Assembly: GCA_001464215.1 (NCBI GenBank) | Contig: LNEZ01000040.1 | Coordinates: 1-42,760, forward strand | DNA length: 42,760 nucleotides | DNA from: Rhizobiales bacterium Ga0077548 | Lineage (GTDB): Bacteria > Pseudomonadota > Alphaproteobacteria > Rhizobiales > Xanthobacteraceae | Direction: 5' to 3' | In this document: in pieces, positions 1 to 9,853 of the stretch | How positions within the stretch are numbered: the stretch's first letter is position 1 | Layout of the letters: every line of letters starts with the position of its first letter | The notes under the pieces: generated by a model | The model's database searches: none | What the model was told of the DNA's origin: nothing | The model's input: only the letters and a program-made list of their open reading frames with translations | Made by a program: the position numbers and the translations under genes

Positions 1-22
1 ATCCGGACAGGGCAACAGAGAT

Positions 23-38
23 ATAAAGATTTCTTTAT
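23..38. promoter_or_regulatory. 16-bp inverted repeat upstream of the MFS gene
   Basis: ATAAAGATTTCTTTAT is a perfect 7-bp inverted repeat around a 2-nt spacer. It lies in an unusually A+T-rich stretch about 75 bp before the MFS transporter start. A dimeric repressor or activator site is plausible. No regulator gene is visible inside the window, so the partner is unknown. The symmetry is seen directly; the operator role is inference. Confidence 0.35.
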
Positions 39-113
39 GTCGTTTATTCAAGGGTCTATGGGGCTATAAGCGGCCCCGAAAGCGCAATTCCGGCGTCCCC
101 AAGAACCGAACAA

Positions 114-1322
114 GTGACAAAAACCTTCAAAAAACCCGCAGCCGGCACGTTCTTGCTGGTGGCTGCGATCATCCTGATCTCGATGAACCTGCGGCCAGCC
201 ATTACCGGCGTCGGCCCGGTGTTGGAGTTCATCCGTGCGGATACGGGTCTCTCGGCGGTGCTGGCAGGCGTGCTGACCTCGATCCCGCTCGCGGCCTTCG
301 CATTCATGTCGCCGTGGGCCGCCGCGATCGGCAGCAGGCTCGGCATGGAACGCGCAATCTTCATTGCGTTGCTCGTGCTGGCGATGGGCGTGCTGCTGCG
401 TTCCGTTCCGTCGCTTTTCTTTCTGTATGCGGGGTCGATCCTGCTCGCAGCGGCAATCGCCGTCGGCAATGTGCTGGTGCCCGGCCTCATCAAACGCGAT
501 TTCCCGGACAAGGTTGGTCTGATGACCAGCGTCTATGCGACGACGCTCGCGACCTTCGCTTCGCTCTCTTCCGGAATTTCGGTGCCGCTCGCGCAGACCT
601 TGCCGGGCGGATGGAAGGGGGCGCTTGCGGTCTGGTGCATTCCGGCAATTATCACTGCGCTCATTCTGCTGCCGCAACTCAAGAACGCGACCAAGCCAGT
701 TCCGCAGCCCGGCGAAAAGGTGACGCAAAGTGTCTGGCGCTCGAAGCTCGGCTGGAACGTGACGCTGTTCATGGGCTTGCAGTCCATGAGTTTCTACACG
801 GTCTTAAGTTGGCTCTCTTCGATCTTGCAGGATCAGGGTTATTCGCCGGTAACGGCGGGATGGATCACTGCGATGTTTCCGGCGCTCGGCATTCCGGTCG
901 GCTTTGTCTTCCCGGCGATGATGTCGCGCTTCAAGGATCAGCGCGCGATGAGTGTGTTCTGGAGTCTCGCTATGCTCGCGGGCTATCTCGGCATGATCGT
1001 ATTGCCGCAGTTCACGGTGTTCTGGGTGATCGTTTCCGGTATTGCGCTCGGCTTCTGCTTTCCGTTGGCGCTCGCGTTCTTCGCACTCCGCGCTTCCGAT
1101 GCCAAGCAGGCGGCGGCACTTTCCGGCATGGCTCAATCCGTCGGCTACGGTATTGCCGCGATGGGTCCGGTGCTGTTCGGCGCGCTGCACGACTGGACTC
1201 ATGGCTGGACGGCAGCGCTCTGGATGATCGCGGTTTGCGCCTTCTTGCAGGCTTTCGTCGGCTGGTCCGCGGGAAGAAAAGCTCATATCGGAGATAGTTC
1301 CGATATGCGCATAAGCCGCTAG
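114..1322 (+). CDS. MFS transporter, CynX/NimT-like
   Basis: A 402-aa inner-membrane protein with about 12 hydrophobic segments, typical of the major facilitator superfamily. The N-terminal signature around residues 22-45 (SMNLRPAITGVGP) and the following VLAGVLTSIPLAAFA resemble CynX/NimT transporters, which handle cyanate, 2-nitroimidazole or related small compounds. The substrate cannot be read from sequence. The start is a GTG at 114; no strong Shine-Dalgarno is visible, so a slightly different start is possible. The gene ends in a 4-bp stop-codon overlap (CTAG) with the convergent small gene on the minus strand, leaving no room for a terminator between them. Confidence 0.85.
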   Translation: MTKTFKKPAAGTFLLVAAIILISMNLRPAITGVGPVLEFIRADTGLSAVLAGVLTSIPLAAFAFMSPWAAAIGSRLGMERAIFIALLVLAMGVLLRSVPSLFFLYAGSILLAAAIAVGNVLVPGLIKRDFPDKVGLMTSVYATTLATFASLSSGISVPLAQTLPGGWKGALAVWCIPAIITALILLPQLKNATKPVPQPGEKVTQSVWRSKLGWNVTLFMGLQSMSFYTVLSWLSSILQDQGYSPVTAGWITAMFPALGIPVGFVFPAMMSRFKDQRAMSVFWSLAMLAGYLGMIVLPQFTVFWVIVSGIALGFCFPLALAFFALRASDAKQAAALSGMAQSVGYGIAAMGPVLFGALHDWTHGWTAALWMIAVCAFLQAFVGWSAGRKAHIGDSSDMRISR

Positions 1323-1765
1323 AAGTTTTCGCGGTCAGGCAGTCGCCAGTTTTTCAGGCGCGGATAGAGCATACTCAACGCGCTTAATTCTTGTCCGTCG
1401 ATCTTGCGCATTGAGCCGTCGTCGAATTCGACCAGAACATTCCCGGTGAAATCGTCCCGCCCTTGTAGCGCAATTCCGTCCTGAACCAGAAAATAGCGAC
1501 GATACCGCCGCGGTCTTGGCGGCGCGATTCCTCGAACGATATGAGCCGCTGTGATGGTCGGGTTTATACCCTCCCAAATCATGCTGAAAGCACCGATCGC
1601 CTGGCCGGCATTTTCAAATCGTTTCCCGTCGCAGGTCACATCCGCTGCGTTGACTTTGCGCCAGCCATTGTCGCCCAGAACGAAGGCGTGATTATCCACC
1701 ACCGCCGCGAGACGGTGATCCCAGTCATACCAGCCGACTTCGATCGGCTGCTTATTGTCGAGCAT
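1319..1765 (-). CDS. Hypothetical protein downstream of HPr
   Basis: A 148-aa soluble protein that I do not recognise. It begins MLDNKQPIEVGWYDWDHRLA, is rich in aromatic and charged residues, has a basic patch (PPRPRRYRRYF) near residues 89-99 and lacks a signal peptide or membrane segment. The ATG at 1765 is chosen because longer readings on this strand run into the HPr gene, which ends at 1809. It lies 43 nt downstream of HPr in the same direction, so it may be the last gene of the chvI-PTS operon. A function in that pathway is only an inference from position. Confidence 0.65.
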   Translation of the reverse strand: MLDNKQPIEVGWYDWDHRLAAVVDNHAFVLGDNGWRKVNAADVTCDGKRFENAGQAIGAFSMIWEGINPTITAAHIVRGIAPPRPRRYRRYFLVQDGIALQGRDDFTGNVLVEFDDGSMRKIDGQELSALSMLYPRLKNWRLPDRENF

Positions 1766-1808
1766 GGAAGAATTATTCCGCCGGATCGCGGCGAAATGTT
1801 GGTAAGCG

Positions 1809-2141
1809 CTACTCGTCTTCGCCGAATTTGGTGGCCAACAGCGTTTCAAGCGCCGAAAGTGCTTCTTTCGCCTGCTCGCCGGAGCAGGTGACCTGAATCG
1901 TAGTGCCGGGGCCGGCCGCCAGCATCAAGAGACCCATGATCGAGTCGCCGTTCACCGTTTCGCCGCAACGCGTGACCTCGATCTTGGCGTCGAACTTCTC
2001 CGCCATCTGCACGAATTTGGCGGAAGCCCGCGCATGAAGCCCACGCTTGTTGATGACGGGTAATTCCTTCGAGAGGGCGCCTGCGGGCACCGTCGCATTC
2101 GGCTTGCAGTCGTCCTCGGGCGGAAGTTCGGAATTTGTCAC
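1809..2141 (-). CDS. HPr family phosphocarrier protein
   Basis: A 110-aa HPr of the regulatory (nitrogen-type) phosphotransferase chain. The active-site segment NKRGLHARASAKF carries the phosphoryl-accepting His at residue 36. The segment NGDSIMGLLML holds the regulatory Ser (residue 67), the target of HPr kinase. Compared with the usual 85-90 residues it has about 20 extra polar residues at the N terminus. The GTG at 2141 is preferred because it sits one base after the stop of the EIIA gene (2143); an ATG at 2177 would overlap EIIA by 35 nt. It is expected to receive phosphate from EI(Ntr), encoded elsewhere, and pass it to EIIA proteins. It is cotranscribed with hprK and EIIA. Confidence 0.9.
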   Translation of the reverse strand: MTNSELPPEDDCKPNATVPAGALSKELPVINKRGLHARASAKFVQMAEKFDAKIEVTRCGETVNGDSIMGLLMLAAGPGTTIQVTCSGEQAKEALSALETLLATKFGEDE

Positions 2142-2142
2142 G

Positions 2143-2550
2143 TTACTTGCCTGTGCCCGCAAGCACGCGGCTCGCAATGTTGATGTATTTGCGGCCCGCG
2201 TCCTGCGCGAGAGCGACCGCCTGCGTCAGCGGCGTGTCGTCGCGTACTTTTGCGAGCTTCACCAGCATCGGCAGGTTGATCCCGGCAACGACCTCGACGT
2301 TGGGTGTGTTCATCACGGAGATCGCGAGATTGGAGGGCGTGCCGCCGAACATATCGGTGAGGATGGCGACGCCATCGCCGGTATCGACCTTCTTCACCGC
2401 CTCGATGATCTGCTTGCGGCAGCCCTCGATGTCGTCGTCCGGACCGATGGTCACGCTTTCGATCTGCTTCTGCGGACCGACAACGTGCTCGAGCGCCGAG
2501 CGGAACTCGACGGCAAGACGGCCATGGGTGACGAGAACGAGACCGATCAT
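2143..2550 (-). CDS. PTS EIIA component, mannose/fructose family
   Basis: A 135-aa cytoplasmic EIIA of the mannose (ManX/AgaF-like) class. The phosphorylated His is residue 9 in MIGLVLVTHG. GVAILTDMFGGTPSNLA is the typical family core. No IIB, IIC or IID gene is present, so it probably acts as a regulatory phosphate sink rather than in sugar uptake, as is known for the PTS of rhizobia and Brucella. The ATG at 2550 has GGAG four bases upstream (GGAGCCTG-ATG) and puts the His at the standard position; a longer reading to 2574 would add eight residues. It lies between hprK and HPr, about 97 nt after hprK. Confidence 0.9.
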   Translation of the reverse strand: MIGLVLVTHGRLAVEFRSALEHVVGPQKQIESVTIGPDDDIEGCRKQIIEAVKKVDTGDGVAILTDMFGGTPSNLAISVMNTPNVEVVAGINLPMLVKLAKVRDDTPLTQAVALAQDAGRKYINIASRVLAGTGK

Positions 2551-2646
2551 CAGGCTCCGCCGGGAAAGGTACAAAGGGAACCCCGGCTCCTCCGCGGTCG
2601 ACGCGGGAGGCGCATATTCATTAGGTGCAGTGCGGAATGCAAGCCG

Positions 2647-3102
2647 TCATGCCGCAAACGGTTTCCGCGCCAGTGCTTCCAGCACCAAAGGTAGCGGCGC
2701 ATCGCCTTTTGCAACCGGAATACGCGGCAATCTGACGCCGAGAATCTCGCAACGAAGCGACTCCGCTGCCGGGACCCGTTCGGCGTCTTCCGCAGCGAGA
2801 TCGACCACCAGTCCAACCGCCGCGAAGCGTTCGAAGGGAACCGAATGCACGCCGATGCCGCGCAGTTCGATCTTGCCCTCGATGGTTTTCGGCACCGAGG
2901 CGATCAGCCTGCCGTTCACCGCGGAAAGAGCGACGCGGTCATCGGCGACGAGACGTGCAAAATGCAGTCTGCCTTCGCGTGCAGCGGTCAGAAGATCCCA
3001 AGCGAGTTTCGATTTACCCGCGCCCGAAGGTCCGCGGATCAGAATTGCGCGTGGGCCGGCAAGCACGGCCGTCGCGTGTTCGCTGGAGCTTCCTTTGTGC
3101 AT
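2647..3102 (-). CDS. hprK: HPr kinase/phosphorylase, short alphaproteobacterial form
   Basis: A 151-aa protein equivalent to only the catalytic C-terminal domain of Gram-positive HprK (about 310 aa). The Walker A loop is GPSGAGKS at residues 24-31, a DD pair follows in LVADDRV, and IELRGIGVHSVP matches the HprK signature. It is expected to phosphorylate or dephosphorylate the regulatory Ser of the neighbouring HPr. The ATG at 3102 overlaps the chvG stop as TGATG, indicating translational coupling; a GTG three bases earlier is possible. This truncated kinase next to chvG is the known arrangement in Agrobacterium, Sinorhizobium and Brucella. Confidence 0.92.
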   Translation of the reverse strand: MHKGSSSEHATAVLAGPRAILIRGPSGAGKSKLAWDLLTAAREGRLHFARLVADDRVALSAVNGRLIASVPKTIEGKIELRGIGVHSVPFERFAAVGLVVDLAAEDAERVPAAESLRCEILGVRLPRIPVAKGDAPLPLVLEALARKPFAA

Positions 3103-5054
3103 CACGTCTTCGCGGCGGGAAGCCGCATGACAAAGCGCGCACCTGCGACCTGCGGCGCTTCACCGGCGGTGGCGGCGGACGAAAGTCTGTTCTCAGCCCA
3201 GATACGTCCGCCATGCGCTTCGACGATCTGTTTTGAAATAGAGAGACCGAGCCCGGAATTCTGGCCGAAGCGATGCGCGGGACGGTCGGTATAGAAGCGC
3301 TCGAAAATGCGCGTGAGCGCTTCCGGACGCACGCCGGCGCCTTCGTCTTCGACTGCGATTTCGATTTCGTTCCCGGTTCGCTTGCAGAGCACGCGTACCT
3401 TGCCGTCCTGCGGCGAGAACGAGCGCGCGTTCTCGACGAGGTTGTCGATGACCTGCCCGAGCCGCGAGTCGTTGCCGAGAATCGTGAACTGAGAGTCCGG
3501 TGCATCTTGCGGCTCGAACGCAAGATCGACCTTCACGCCGTCGTCGCGCGGTACGTCGTTTGCAATATCGGAAACGGCGGTCAGCAACTTCCGCAGATCG
3601 ACGGCCCCGGCTTCGTGGCGCAGAAGGTCCGCGTCGAGGCGGCTCGCGTCCGAGATGTCCGAGATCAGCCGGTCGAGCCGTCTGATGTCGTGCTGGATGA
3701 CGTTCAGCAATTTCTGCCGCGACTCCTCGCTTTTTGCGAGCGGCAGCGTTTCGATCGCCGAACGCAGCGAAGTAAGCGGGTTCTTCAGCTCATGCGCCAC
3801 ATCGGCTGCGAAGCTTTCGATCGCTTCGATGCGCGAATAGAGCGAATTCGTCATTTCGCGGAACGCGCCGGACAGATGCCCGATTTCATCCGCGCGTGAC
3901 GTCATGTCGGGAATTTCAACGCGCGAGTGCGTGCGTTTGCGCACGTGCTCGGCGGCCTCCGCAAGCCTTCGCATCGGGCGGGCGATAGTGCCTGCAAGGA
4001 ACAGCGAAAGCACGATCATGACGGCGGCTGCGACCAGAAACACGCGGACGATGACGAGACGCTCGGCTTCCACCGCGTTGTCGATTTCGCCGCTCTGCGT
4101 CTGCAACATCAATACGCCGAGCACGCCGCGGAAACGCTGCACCGGGATTGCAACCGAGACAATGACTTCGCCGCGCTCATTCACGCGCACTTCCGAGTCG
4201 CTCTGCCCGGTCATGGCGGTGGCGACTTCCGTATATTCCTTGCCGTTCGCGGCACCGATCTCCTTGTAGATCGGTAGCCCGCCGGAGCGGAAATAAAGCC
4301 GCACACGGCGCCACCATGCGCGCACCGGATTGATCTGCGGTTGCTCGGTGAGCGCGGGTAGGTCGAAGCGCAGGATTTCGCCGGTTACGCTCAGCGTGCG
4401 GGAATCGATCAGCAATCCGCCGTCGCGGTCGTAGATGCGTGCACGCGTATTGGTTGGCACGATCAGACGGCGCAAGAGCGGCGCCACCGTTTCCGGGTTG
4501 ATCGGAAATTCCAGCGCCGTGTAGTCGTCGCTCGGGATGTAGCTTTCGCCGGCCTGCAATTCGAGAAGCTTTTCCGGGTCGATCGGAATGTTGCTTGCGT
4601 CCGAGCGCGAAGTACTCGCGATCGCGGCGGCCATGATCTCGCCCTGCGTGATCAAGCTTTGCACGCGCGCCTCGATAAGGCCCGCGCGATATTCCGAGAG
4701 ATAAAGAATTCCGGAGACCAGCGAGACAAGGCCGAGAAGATTTAGGAGAACGATGCGCCGGCGAAGCGAGGAAAAACCCTGATAGGCAAGAAAACTTCTG
4801 AAGCGGCGGAGCAACCCGGCGTTTTCAGGAAGCGCGGATTCCGGGCGCGGTTCGTCCGCGGGCCGCTTCGCATAGCCGAGCCAGTAACGCAGGCCCAGCG
4901 GATCGAGGATACGGCCGATGAGCCAGAGAATCCCACGCTTGCCCGGAAGATCGGACGGACTTTGCACGGGCTTTTCGACGTCAGCCTTCATCGGCGAACT
5001 GATCGCGGGAGCACCCGCGCTTTCGTTAGGCTTCCTTGAAGCGGTAGCCGACAC
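3102..5054 (-). CDS. chvG: Sensor histidine kinase ChvG (ExoS/BvrS-like)
   Basis: A 650-aa inner-membrane kinase. In order: a cytoplasmic N-terminal tail of about 100 residues, membrane segment 101-121, a periplasmic sensor region about 122-333, membrane segment 334-356, HAMP, a dimerisation domain with His421 ([15 protein letters not shown]), the N box NLVENA near 538, and the ATP-lid motifs DEGAG (570) and GLGLSI (601). It partners ChvI, encoded immediately upstream. In Rhizobiales the ChvG-ChvI pair controls envelope, exopolysaccharide and acid or host responses. The start is uncertain: the GTG at 5054 overlaps chvI by 29 nt, while an ATG at 4991 gives 629 aa and no overlap. Neither has a strong ribosome-binding site. 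Confidence 0.93.
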   Translation of the reverse strand: MSATASRKPNESAGAPAISSPMKADVEKPVQSPSDLPGKRGILWLIGRILDPLGLRYWLGYAKRPADEPRPESALPENAGLLRRFRSFLAYQGFSSLRRRIVLLNLLGLVSLVSGILYLSEYRAGLIEARVQSLITQGEIMAAAIASTSRSDASNIPIDPEKLLELQAGESYIPSDDYTALEFPINPETVAPLLRRLIVPTNTRARIYDRDGGLLIDSRTLSVTGEILRFDLPALTEQPQINPVRAWWRRVRLYFRSGGLPIYKEIGAANGKEYTEVATAMTGQSDSEVRVNERGEVIVSVAIPVQRFRGVLGVLMLQTQSGEIDNAVEAERLVIVRVFLVAAAVMIVLSLFLAGTIARPMRRLAEAAEHVRKRTHSRVEIPDMTSRADEIGHLSGAFREMTNSLYSRIEAIESFAADVAHELKNPLTSLRSAIETLPLAKSEESRQKLLNVIQHDIRRLDRLISDISDASRLDADLLRHEAGAVDLRKLLTAVSDIANDVPRDDGVKVDLAFEPQDAPDSQFTILGNDSRLGQVIDNLVENARSFSPQDGKVRVLCKRTGNEIEIAVEDEGAGVRPEALTRIFERFYTDRPAHRFGQNSGLGLSISKQIVEAHGGRIWAENRLSSAATAGEAPQVAGARFVMRLPAAKT

Positions 5055-5730
5055 CGTACAACGTTTCGATCATTTCGAAATCGTCGTCGACGGCTTTGAA
5101 CTTCTTGCGCAGCCGCTTGATATGGCTGTCGATAGTGCGGTCATCGACATAGACCTGATCGTCATAGGCGGCATCCATCAATGCGTTGCGGCTTTTGACG
5201 ACGCCGGGGCGCTGCGCGAGCGCCTGCAGGATCAAAAACTCGGTGACCGTGAGCGTGACGGGATCACCCTTCCAGGTGCAGGTGTGGCGCTCGGGGTCCA
5301 TCTTGAGCTGCCCGCGCTCGAGTACCTTGGCTGCTTCTCCGGTTTCCTTCTGCGGGAGCTGATCTTTCGGGATGAAGCGGCGCAGTACGGCTTTGACACG
5401 CTCGACAAGCAGGCGCTGCGAAAAGGGTTTGCGGATGAAATCGTCGGCGCCCATCTTGAGGCCGAACAATTCGTCGATCTCTTCGTCCTTGGAGGTGAGG
5501 AAGATCACGGGCAGGTCCGATTTCTGGCGGATGCGGCGCAGGAGCTCCATGCCGTCCATGCGTGGCATCTTGATATCGAGGATCGCGAGATCCGGCGGGC
5601 TCGATTTGAAGCCTTCGATCGCGGAGGCACCGTCGGTGAAGGTGAGGATCCGGTAGCCTTCGGCTTCGAGTGCGATCGAAACGGAGGTCAGAATGTTGCG
5701 GTCGTCATCCACAAGCGCGATGGTCGGCAT
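5026..5730 (-). CDS. chvI: Response regulator ChvI (BvrR-like)
   Basis: A 234-aa OmpR/PhoB-family regulator. The receiver domain holds the acidic triad DDD at 8-10, the phosphoacceptor Asp52 ([13 protein letters not shown]) and Lys101 (IRKPF). A winged-helix DNA-binding domain covers about residues 140-234, ending [15 protein letters not shown]...GVGYRFKEA. The ATG at 5730 has a perfect AGGAG five bases upstream. It is the first gene of the chvI-chvG-hprK-EIIA-HPr operon. The 144-bp gap to the divergent HugZ-like gene must hold its promoter. Confidence 0.95.
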   Translation of the reverse strand: MPTIALVDDDRNILTSVSIALEAEGYRILTFTDGASAIEGFKSSPPDLAILDIKMPRMDGMELLRRIRQKSDLPVIFLTSKDEEIDELFGLKMGADDFIRKPFSQRLLVERVKAVLRRFIPKDQLPQKETGEAAKVLERGQLKMDPERHTCTWKGDPVTLTVTEFLILQALAQRPGVVKSRNALMDAAYDDQVYVDDRTIDSHIKRLRKKFKAVDDDFEMIETLYGVGYRFKEA

Positions 5731-5874
5731 ACAATCTCCTGTCCGGACCTATCTAGCGCCGGAATCAAAGGGAACTGGAACTGTTGGGGCCGTTCAAACA
5801 ATTATGGCGGGGCCGAAATGTGACGAGGCGACCCATAAGCCCCCTAGAAATATTACATTTTCTTCAGATTCTCG
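5731..5874. promoter_or_regulatory. Divergent chvI / hugZ-like promoter region
   Basis: This 144-bp gap separates two divergently transcribed genes and must contain both promoters. The chvI ribosome-binding site is at its left edge. The right half is A+T-rich (around 5845-5872, including attacattttcttcag). I could not assign convincing -35/-10 elements. Autoregulation by ChvI is plausible but not shown here. Confidence 0.4.
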
Positions 5875-6357
5875 ATGTCGCAGGACGTTTTTCAGTCTCC
5901 CAAAGCCTTAGGACGCTTCATTTTGCGGGAGGCGCTCTTTGGCTCGCTCGCATCCGAGGGTGAGGGCGGCTACCCCTATGTTTCCTTGGTTGGCGTGGCC
6001 GCCATGAGCAGCGGGGCTCCAGTCATGCTGCTTTCGAACCTCGCCCGCCACACCATCAACGTCCGGAAAGACCCAAGGGTTTCACTGCTTCTGACGGAGA
6101 GATCCAAGGCCCACGACCCGCTGCAAGCGGCCCGTCTGACCGTGACTGGCAAGGTGACGCCGGTCGAGAAAAGCGAGATTCGCGCGCGGTATCTGGTCCG
6201 TCATCCGGAGGCTGCGAAATACGTGGATTTCGCGGATTTCGGTTTCTGGAGCATCGCGATCGAGCACGGTCATCTGGTCGCGACTTTCGGCAAGATCGCC
6301 GACCTTACCGCCGAAGAATTACTCGGCAGCGGCGGGCTGAACTGGCCAGCGAATTAA
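5875..6357 (+). CDS. HugZ-like pyridoxamine 5'-phosphate oxidase-fold protein
   Basis: A 160-aa soluble protein with a split-barrel flavin-binding fold, judged by similarity of YPYVSLVGVAAMSSGAPVMLLSNLARHTINVRKDPRVSLLL to the HugZ / pyridoxamine phosphate oxidase-related family. Members bind FMN or heme; HugZ itself degrades heme. This protein has only the core domain and lacks the C-terminal DUF2470 extension found in longer HugZ homologues, so heme oxygenase activity is not established. The ATG at 5875 has no strong Shine-Dalgarno. It is transcribed divergently from chvI and in the same direction as pckA, but a 245-bp gap before pckA suggests a separate promoter for the latter. Confidence 0.82.
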   Translation: MSQDVFQSPKALGRFILREALFGSLASEGEGGYPYVSLVGVAAMSSGAPVMLLSNLARHTINVRKDPRVSLLLTERSKAHDPLQAARLTVTGKVTPVEKSEIRARYLVRHPEAAKYVDFADFGFWSIAIEHGHLVATFGKIADLTAEELLGSGGLNWPAN

Positions 6358-6389
6358 CCGTAAAGGCCTTGCCACGCATGGAGTTACCC

Positions 6390-6486
6390 GTCGGTCACTG
6401 TTGTTTCGCGCTGCAATGAAACTTCAGCCTTTGGCGTTGACATAAAGGCTTCACAACGCGGAGGTCGGTCACTATGGTCCCGCGCT
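6390..6486. promoter_or_regulatory. Imperfect 23-bp direct repeat upstream of pckA
   Basis: Two copies share the 10-mer GTCGGTCACT and a trailing CGCGCT: copy 1 at 6390-6412 and copy 2 at 6464-6486, identical at 19 of 23 positions and 74 bp apart (about seven helical turns). A weaker match to the 10-mer, GTGGGCCACT, lies at 6495-6504, 31 bp further on. A TTGACA hexamer at 6437-6442 lies between the copies, without a clear -10. The arrangement fits tandem binding sites for a regulator of pckA. ChvI is a candidate because it is the neighbouring regulator and pckA has been linked to ChvG-ChvI in Agrobacterium. Confidence 0.45.
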
Positions 6487-6602
6487 TTCCGGGGGTGGGC
6501 CACTGGGGATAGGCGTTTTCGCCCATTTACCGCCCTCTTGTTCGAGAAAAAGCAATGCGATCGAAGCTCCGGCGGGTGTCCGGGTGATCGGGAGGAAGTT
6601 TC

Positions 6603-8177
<1,575 letters not shown>

Positions 8178-8195
8178 TCGCGCTAAAAAACAGAA

Positions 8196-9041
8196 TTAGT
8201 TCGTGCGCGCCGGTGGTTGAACAGCCGCCGGCGCGTTCGGATTCGTGTCCGGCTCCTGAATGACCTGAGAGGTAGCCGGCGGCACCTCGGTCGTTGCGGC
8301 CGGCGTTGCCTGTACCACCGGCATCGTCACCGCGAAGGTCGCGTGCGGATTATTCGGCAGGATTTTGATCGCGATCAGTTGCTTTACAAAGGCCGGGCTC
8401 ATGCCTGATCTCTCGATCGGCACATAGTCACGCGCGCCGCGATAGACTGAAAATCCGGTTTCCTGCACGACGAGATCGCCGCTCTGCAGCGTCGGGTCGT
8501 TCTCCAGATCGACATTTGCAACACCAAACGGATCGCGGCCGTTGCAACTGCAATTATCTACGATTTTGGTGCGGTAGGCGAAGGCGTTAGGGATCGCGCT
8601 ATATTTCTGGCCGTCGGTTGCAAACGAATTCTCGATCCCCTTGCCGCTGAAAATCTTGGTCTGCGCGGCCGGGCACATCGCGCTGCAAATCTTGTCGAGC
8701 GAAAGGTCCTTGCGGCCGCCGCGGCTGACCGGGAAAAACTTTCCGTCGCAGGTCCGCACGCAATGATTGGCGAAGGCGCTATTCTTTTTCTTCTCGTCTT
8801 CATCGTCATCATAACGGCGGTCGCCGAACAGCGAGCCGAAAAAGTCGGTGAAGGGGTTGCCGCTCGAGCGGGGCCGGTCGTCGCGATAGGGCGCCGGCGG
8901 CGATGTCCGGTAGCCGCCATAGATGCTGTAAAACACCTGCGCTGCGGCGGGGGCTGGCGAGACGAGCATAAGGGGAACGGCAAAAAAAGCCGCGGCGGCG
9001 GCGCAGGAGAGGGAACGGGCCGCGAAATGAAGCGCCGTCAC
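8196..9041 (-). CDS. DUF2865 domain-containing secreted protein
   Basis: A 281-aa protein of unknown function common in Hyphomicrobiales. Residues 1-35 form a signal peptide ending near PAPAAAQ. An acidic and basic low-complexity stretch (DDDEDEKKK) lies around 78-86. Then come paired cysteines, C94/C98 in HCVRTCDGKFFP, C119/C123 in ICSAMCP and C164/C166 in NCSCNG, suggesting disulfides in the periplasm. The tail is Pro/Ala/Thr-rich. The GTG at 9041 is preceded by GGGAGG nine bases upstream. It is convergent with pckA (18-bp gap) and follows pyrE on the same strand after 131 bp. Confidence 0.85.
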   Translation of the reverse strand: MTALHFAARSLSCAAAAAFFAVPLMLVSPAPAAAQVFYSIYGGYRTSPPAPYRDDRPRSSGNPFTDFFGSLFGDRRYDDDEDEKKKNSAFANHCVRTCDGKFFPVSRGGRKDLSLDKICSAMCPAAQTKIFSGKGIENSFATDGQKYSAIPNAFAYRTKIVDNCSCNGRDPFGVANVDLENDPTLQSGDLVVQETGFSVYRGARDYVPIERSGMSPAFVKQLIAIKILPNNPHATFAVTMPVVQATPAATTEVPPATSQVIQEPDTNPNAPAAVQPPARTN

Positions 9042-9172
9042 TGTACCAAGCCTCCCACGCCTTACTTTTTAAGTGGCTCTTCTAAGCCGCCTTGATTACC
9101 AGCCGACTAAACGCACCACCCGGAGGAAAGTTGCAAGTAACATTCCGCCAGAGTGGCCGTCTTTTGGGTAGG

Positions 9173-9757
9173 TTACCGGTTCAAGAATTCGTCAGCCGTA
9201 AAAAGCGCATGAAAACGAAGGCCCGCTTTAGAAAAGGTCTCGGTTGCCCCTTCCTGGCGGTCCACGATGGTCAGGACTAGGGAGACTTTCGCGCCGGATT
9301 CCTGCGCGGCCTGGGCTGCCTTGAGCGCTGACTCGCCGGTTGTAGTGACATCCTCGACGATGGCGACCGTCTTGCCCGAAAGGTTTTCGCCTTTGGTCAG
9401 CCCCTCAACCAGAAGCTTCGCGCCATGCTCCTTCGGCTTTTTGCGCACGAAGAAATTCGGCAGCGGGGCACCCGAAATCCAGCTTAGCGCCGCGACCGCT
9501 CCCGAAATCGGCACCGCGCCCATCTCCAGACCGCCGATTGCATCGAGCTTTTCCGAAGCCAGCGCCGCGAGCGTAAGCTGCGCGAGCAAGGCAGCACCCT
9601 CCGGGTCGAGCATCGTGGGCTTCAGGTTGAAATAGAAATGGCTCTTGCGGCCGGATGCGAGCGTCACCTCGCCAAGGCCGAACGAGCGCTTGGCGATGAT
9701 TTCTTTGAGCCGCACGCGGGCGGCTTTGGAGTCCGGGAGCGCGATTGTTTGGGCCAC
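9173..9757 (-). CDS. pyrE: Orotate phosphoribosyltransferase
   Basis: A 194-aa cytoplasmic enzyme that joins orotate and PRPP to make OMP in pyrimidine synthesis. The PRPP-binding motif [13 protein letters not shown] is at residues 131-143. The catalytic loop lysines are in [10 protein letters not shown] (103-112), and the substrate-binding segment SHFYFNLKP is at 39-47. The length is normal for bacterial PyrE. The start is a GTG at 9757; no in-frame ATG lies just upstream. The gene is divergent from the nitroreductase gene (96-bp gap). Confidence 0.95.
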   Translation of the reverse strand: MAQTIALPDSKAARVRLKEIIAKRSFGLGEVTLASGRKSHFYFNLKPTMLDPEGAALLAQLTLAALASEKLDAIGGLEMGAVPISGAVAALSWISGAPLPNFFVRKKPKEHGAKLLVEGLTKGENLSGKTVAIVEDVTTTGESALKAAQAAQESGAKVSLVLTIVDRQEGATETFSKAGLRFHALFTADEFLNR

Positions 9758-9853
9758 TGGCTATGTCCGTCTGGAGCGAATGCTGAGACTTGCTATCATC
9801 GCGGGACGCTAGCGCCAACGCAGGCCACCAGCCCATCAACAGCGGATCGGACC

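Noticed and set aside
2047-2694. Plus-strand open frames across the PTS genes, and similar long frames opposite polA, pckA and yejA
   Set aside because: They are antisense shadows of well-identified genes in high-G+C DNA and have no recognisable domains.
9132-9280. Short plus-strand gene with GGAGGAAAG before a TTG
   Set aside because: The ribosome-like site is real in sequence, but the frame runs antisense through the 3' end of pyrE and the product resembles nothing; probably chance.
9638-9853. Extended N terminus of the nitroreductase
   Set aside because: The added 72 residues lie antisense to pyrE and show no family similarity; the ATG at 9854 gives a normal-length protein.
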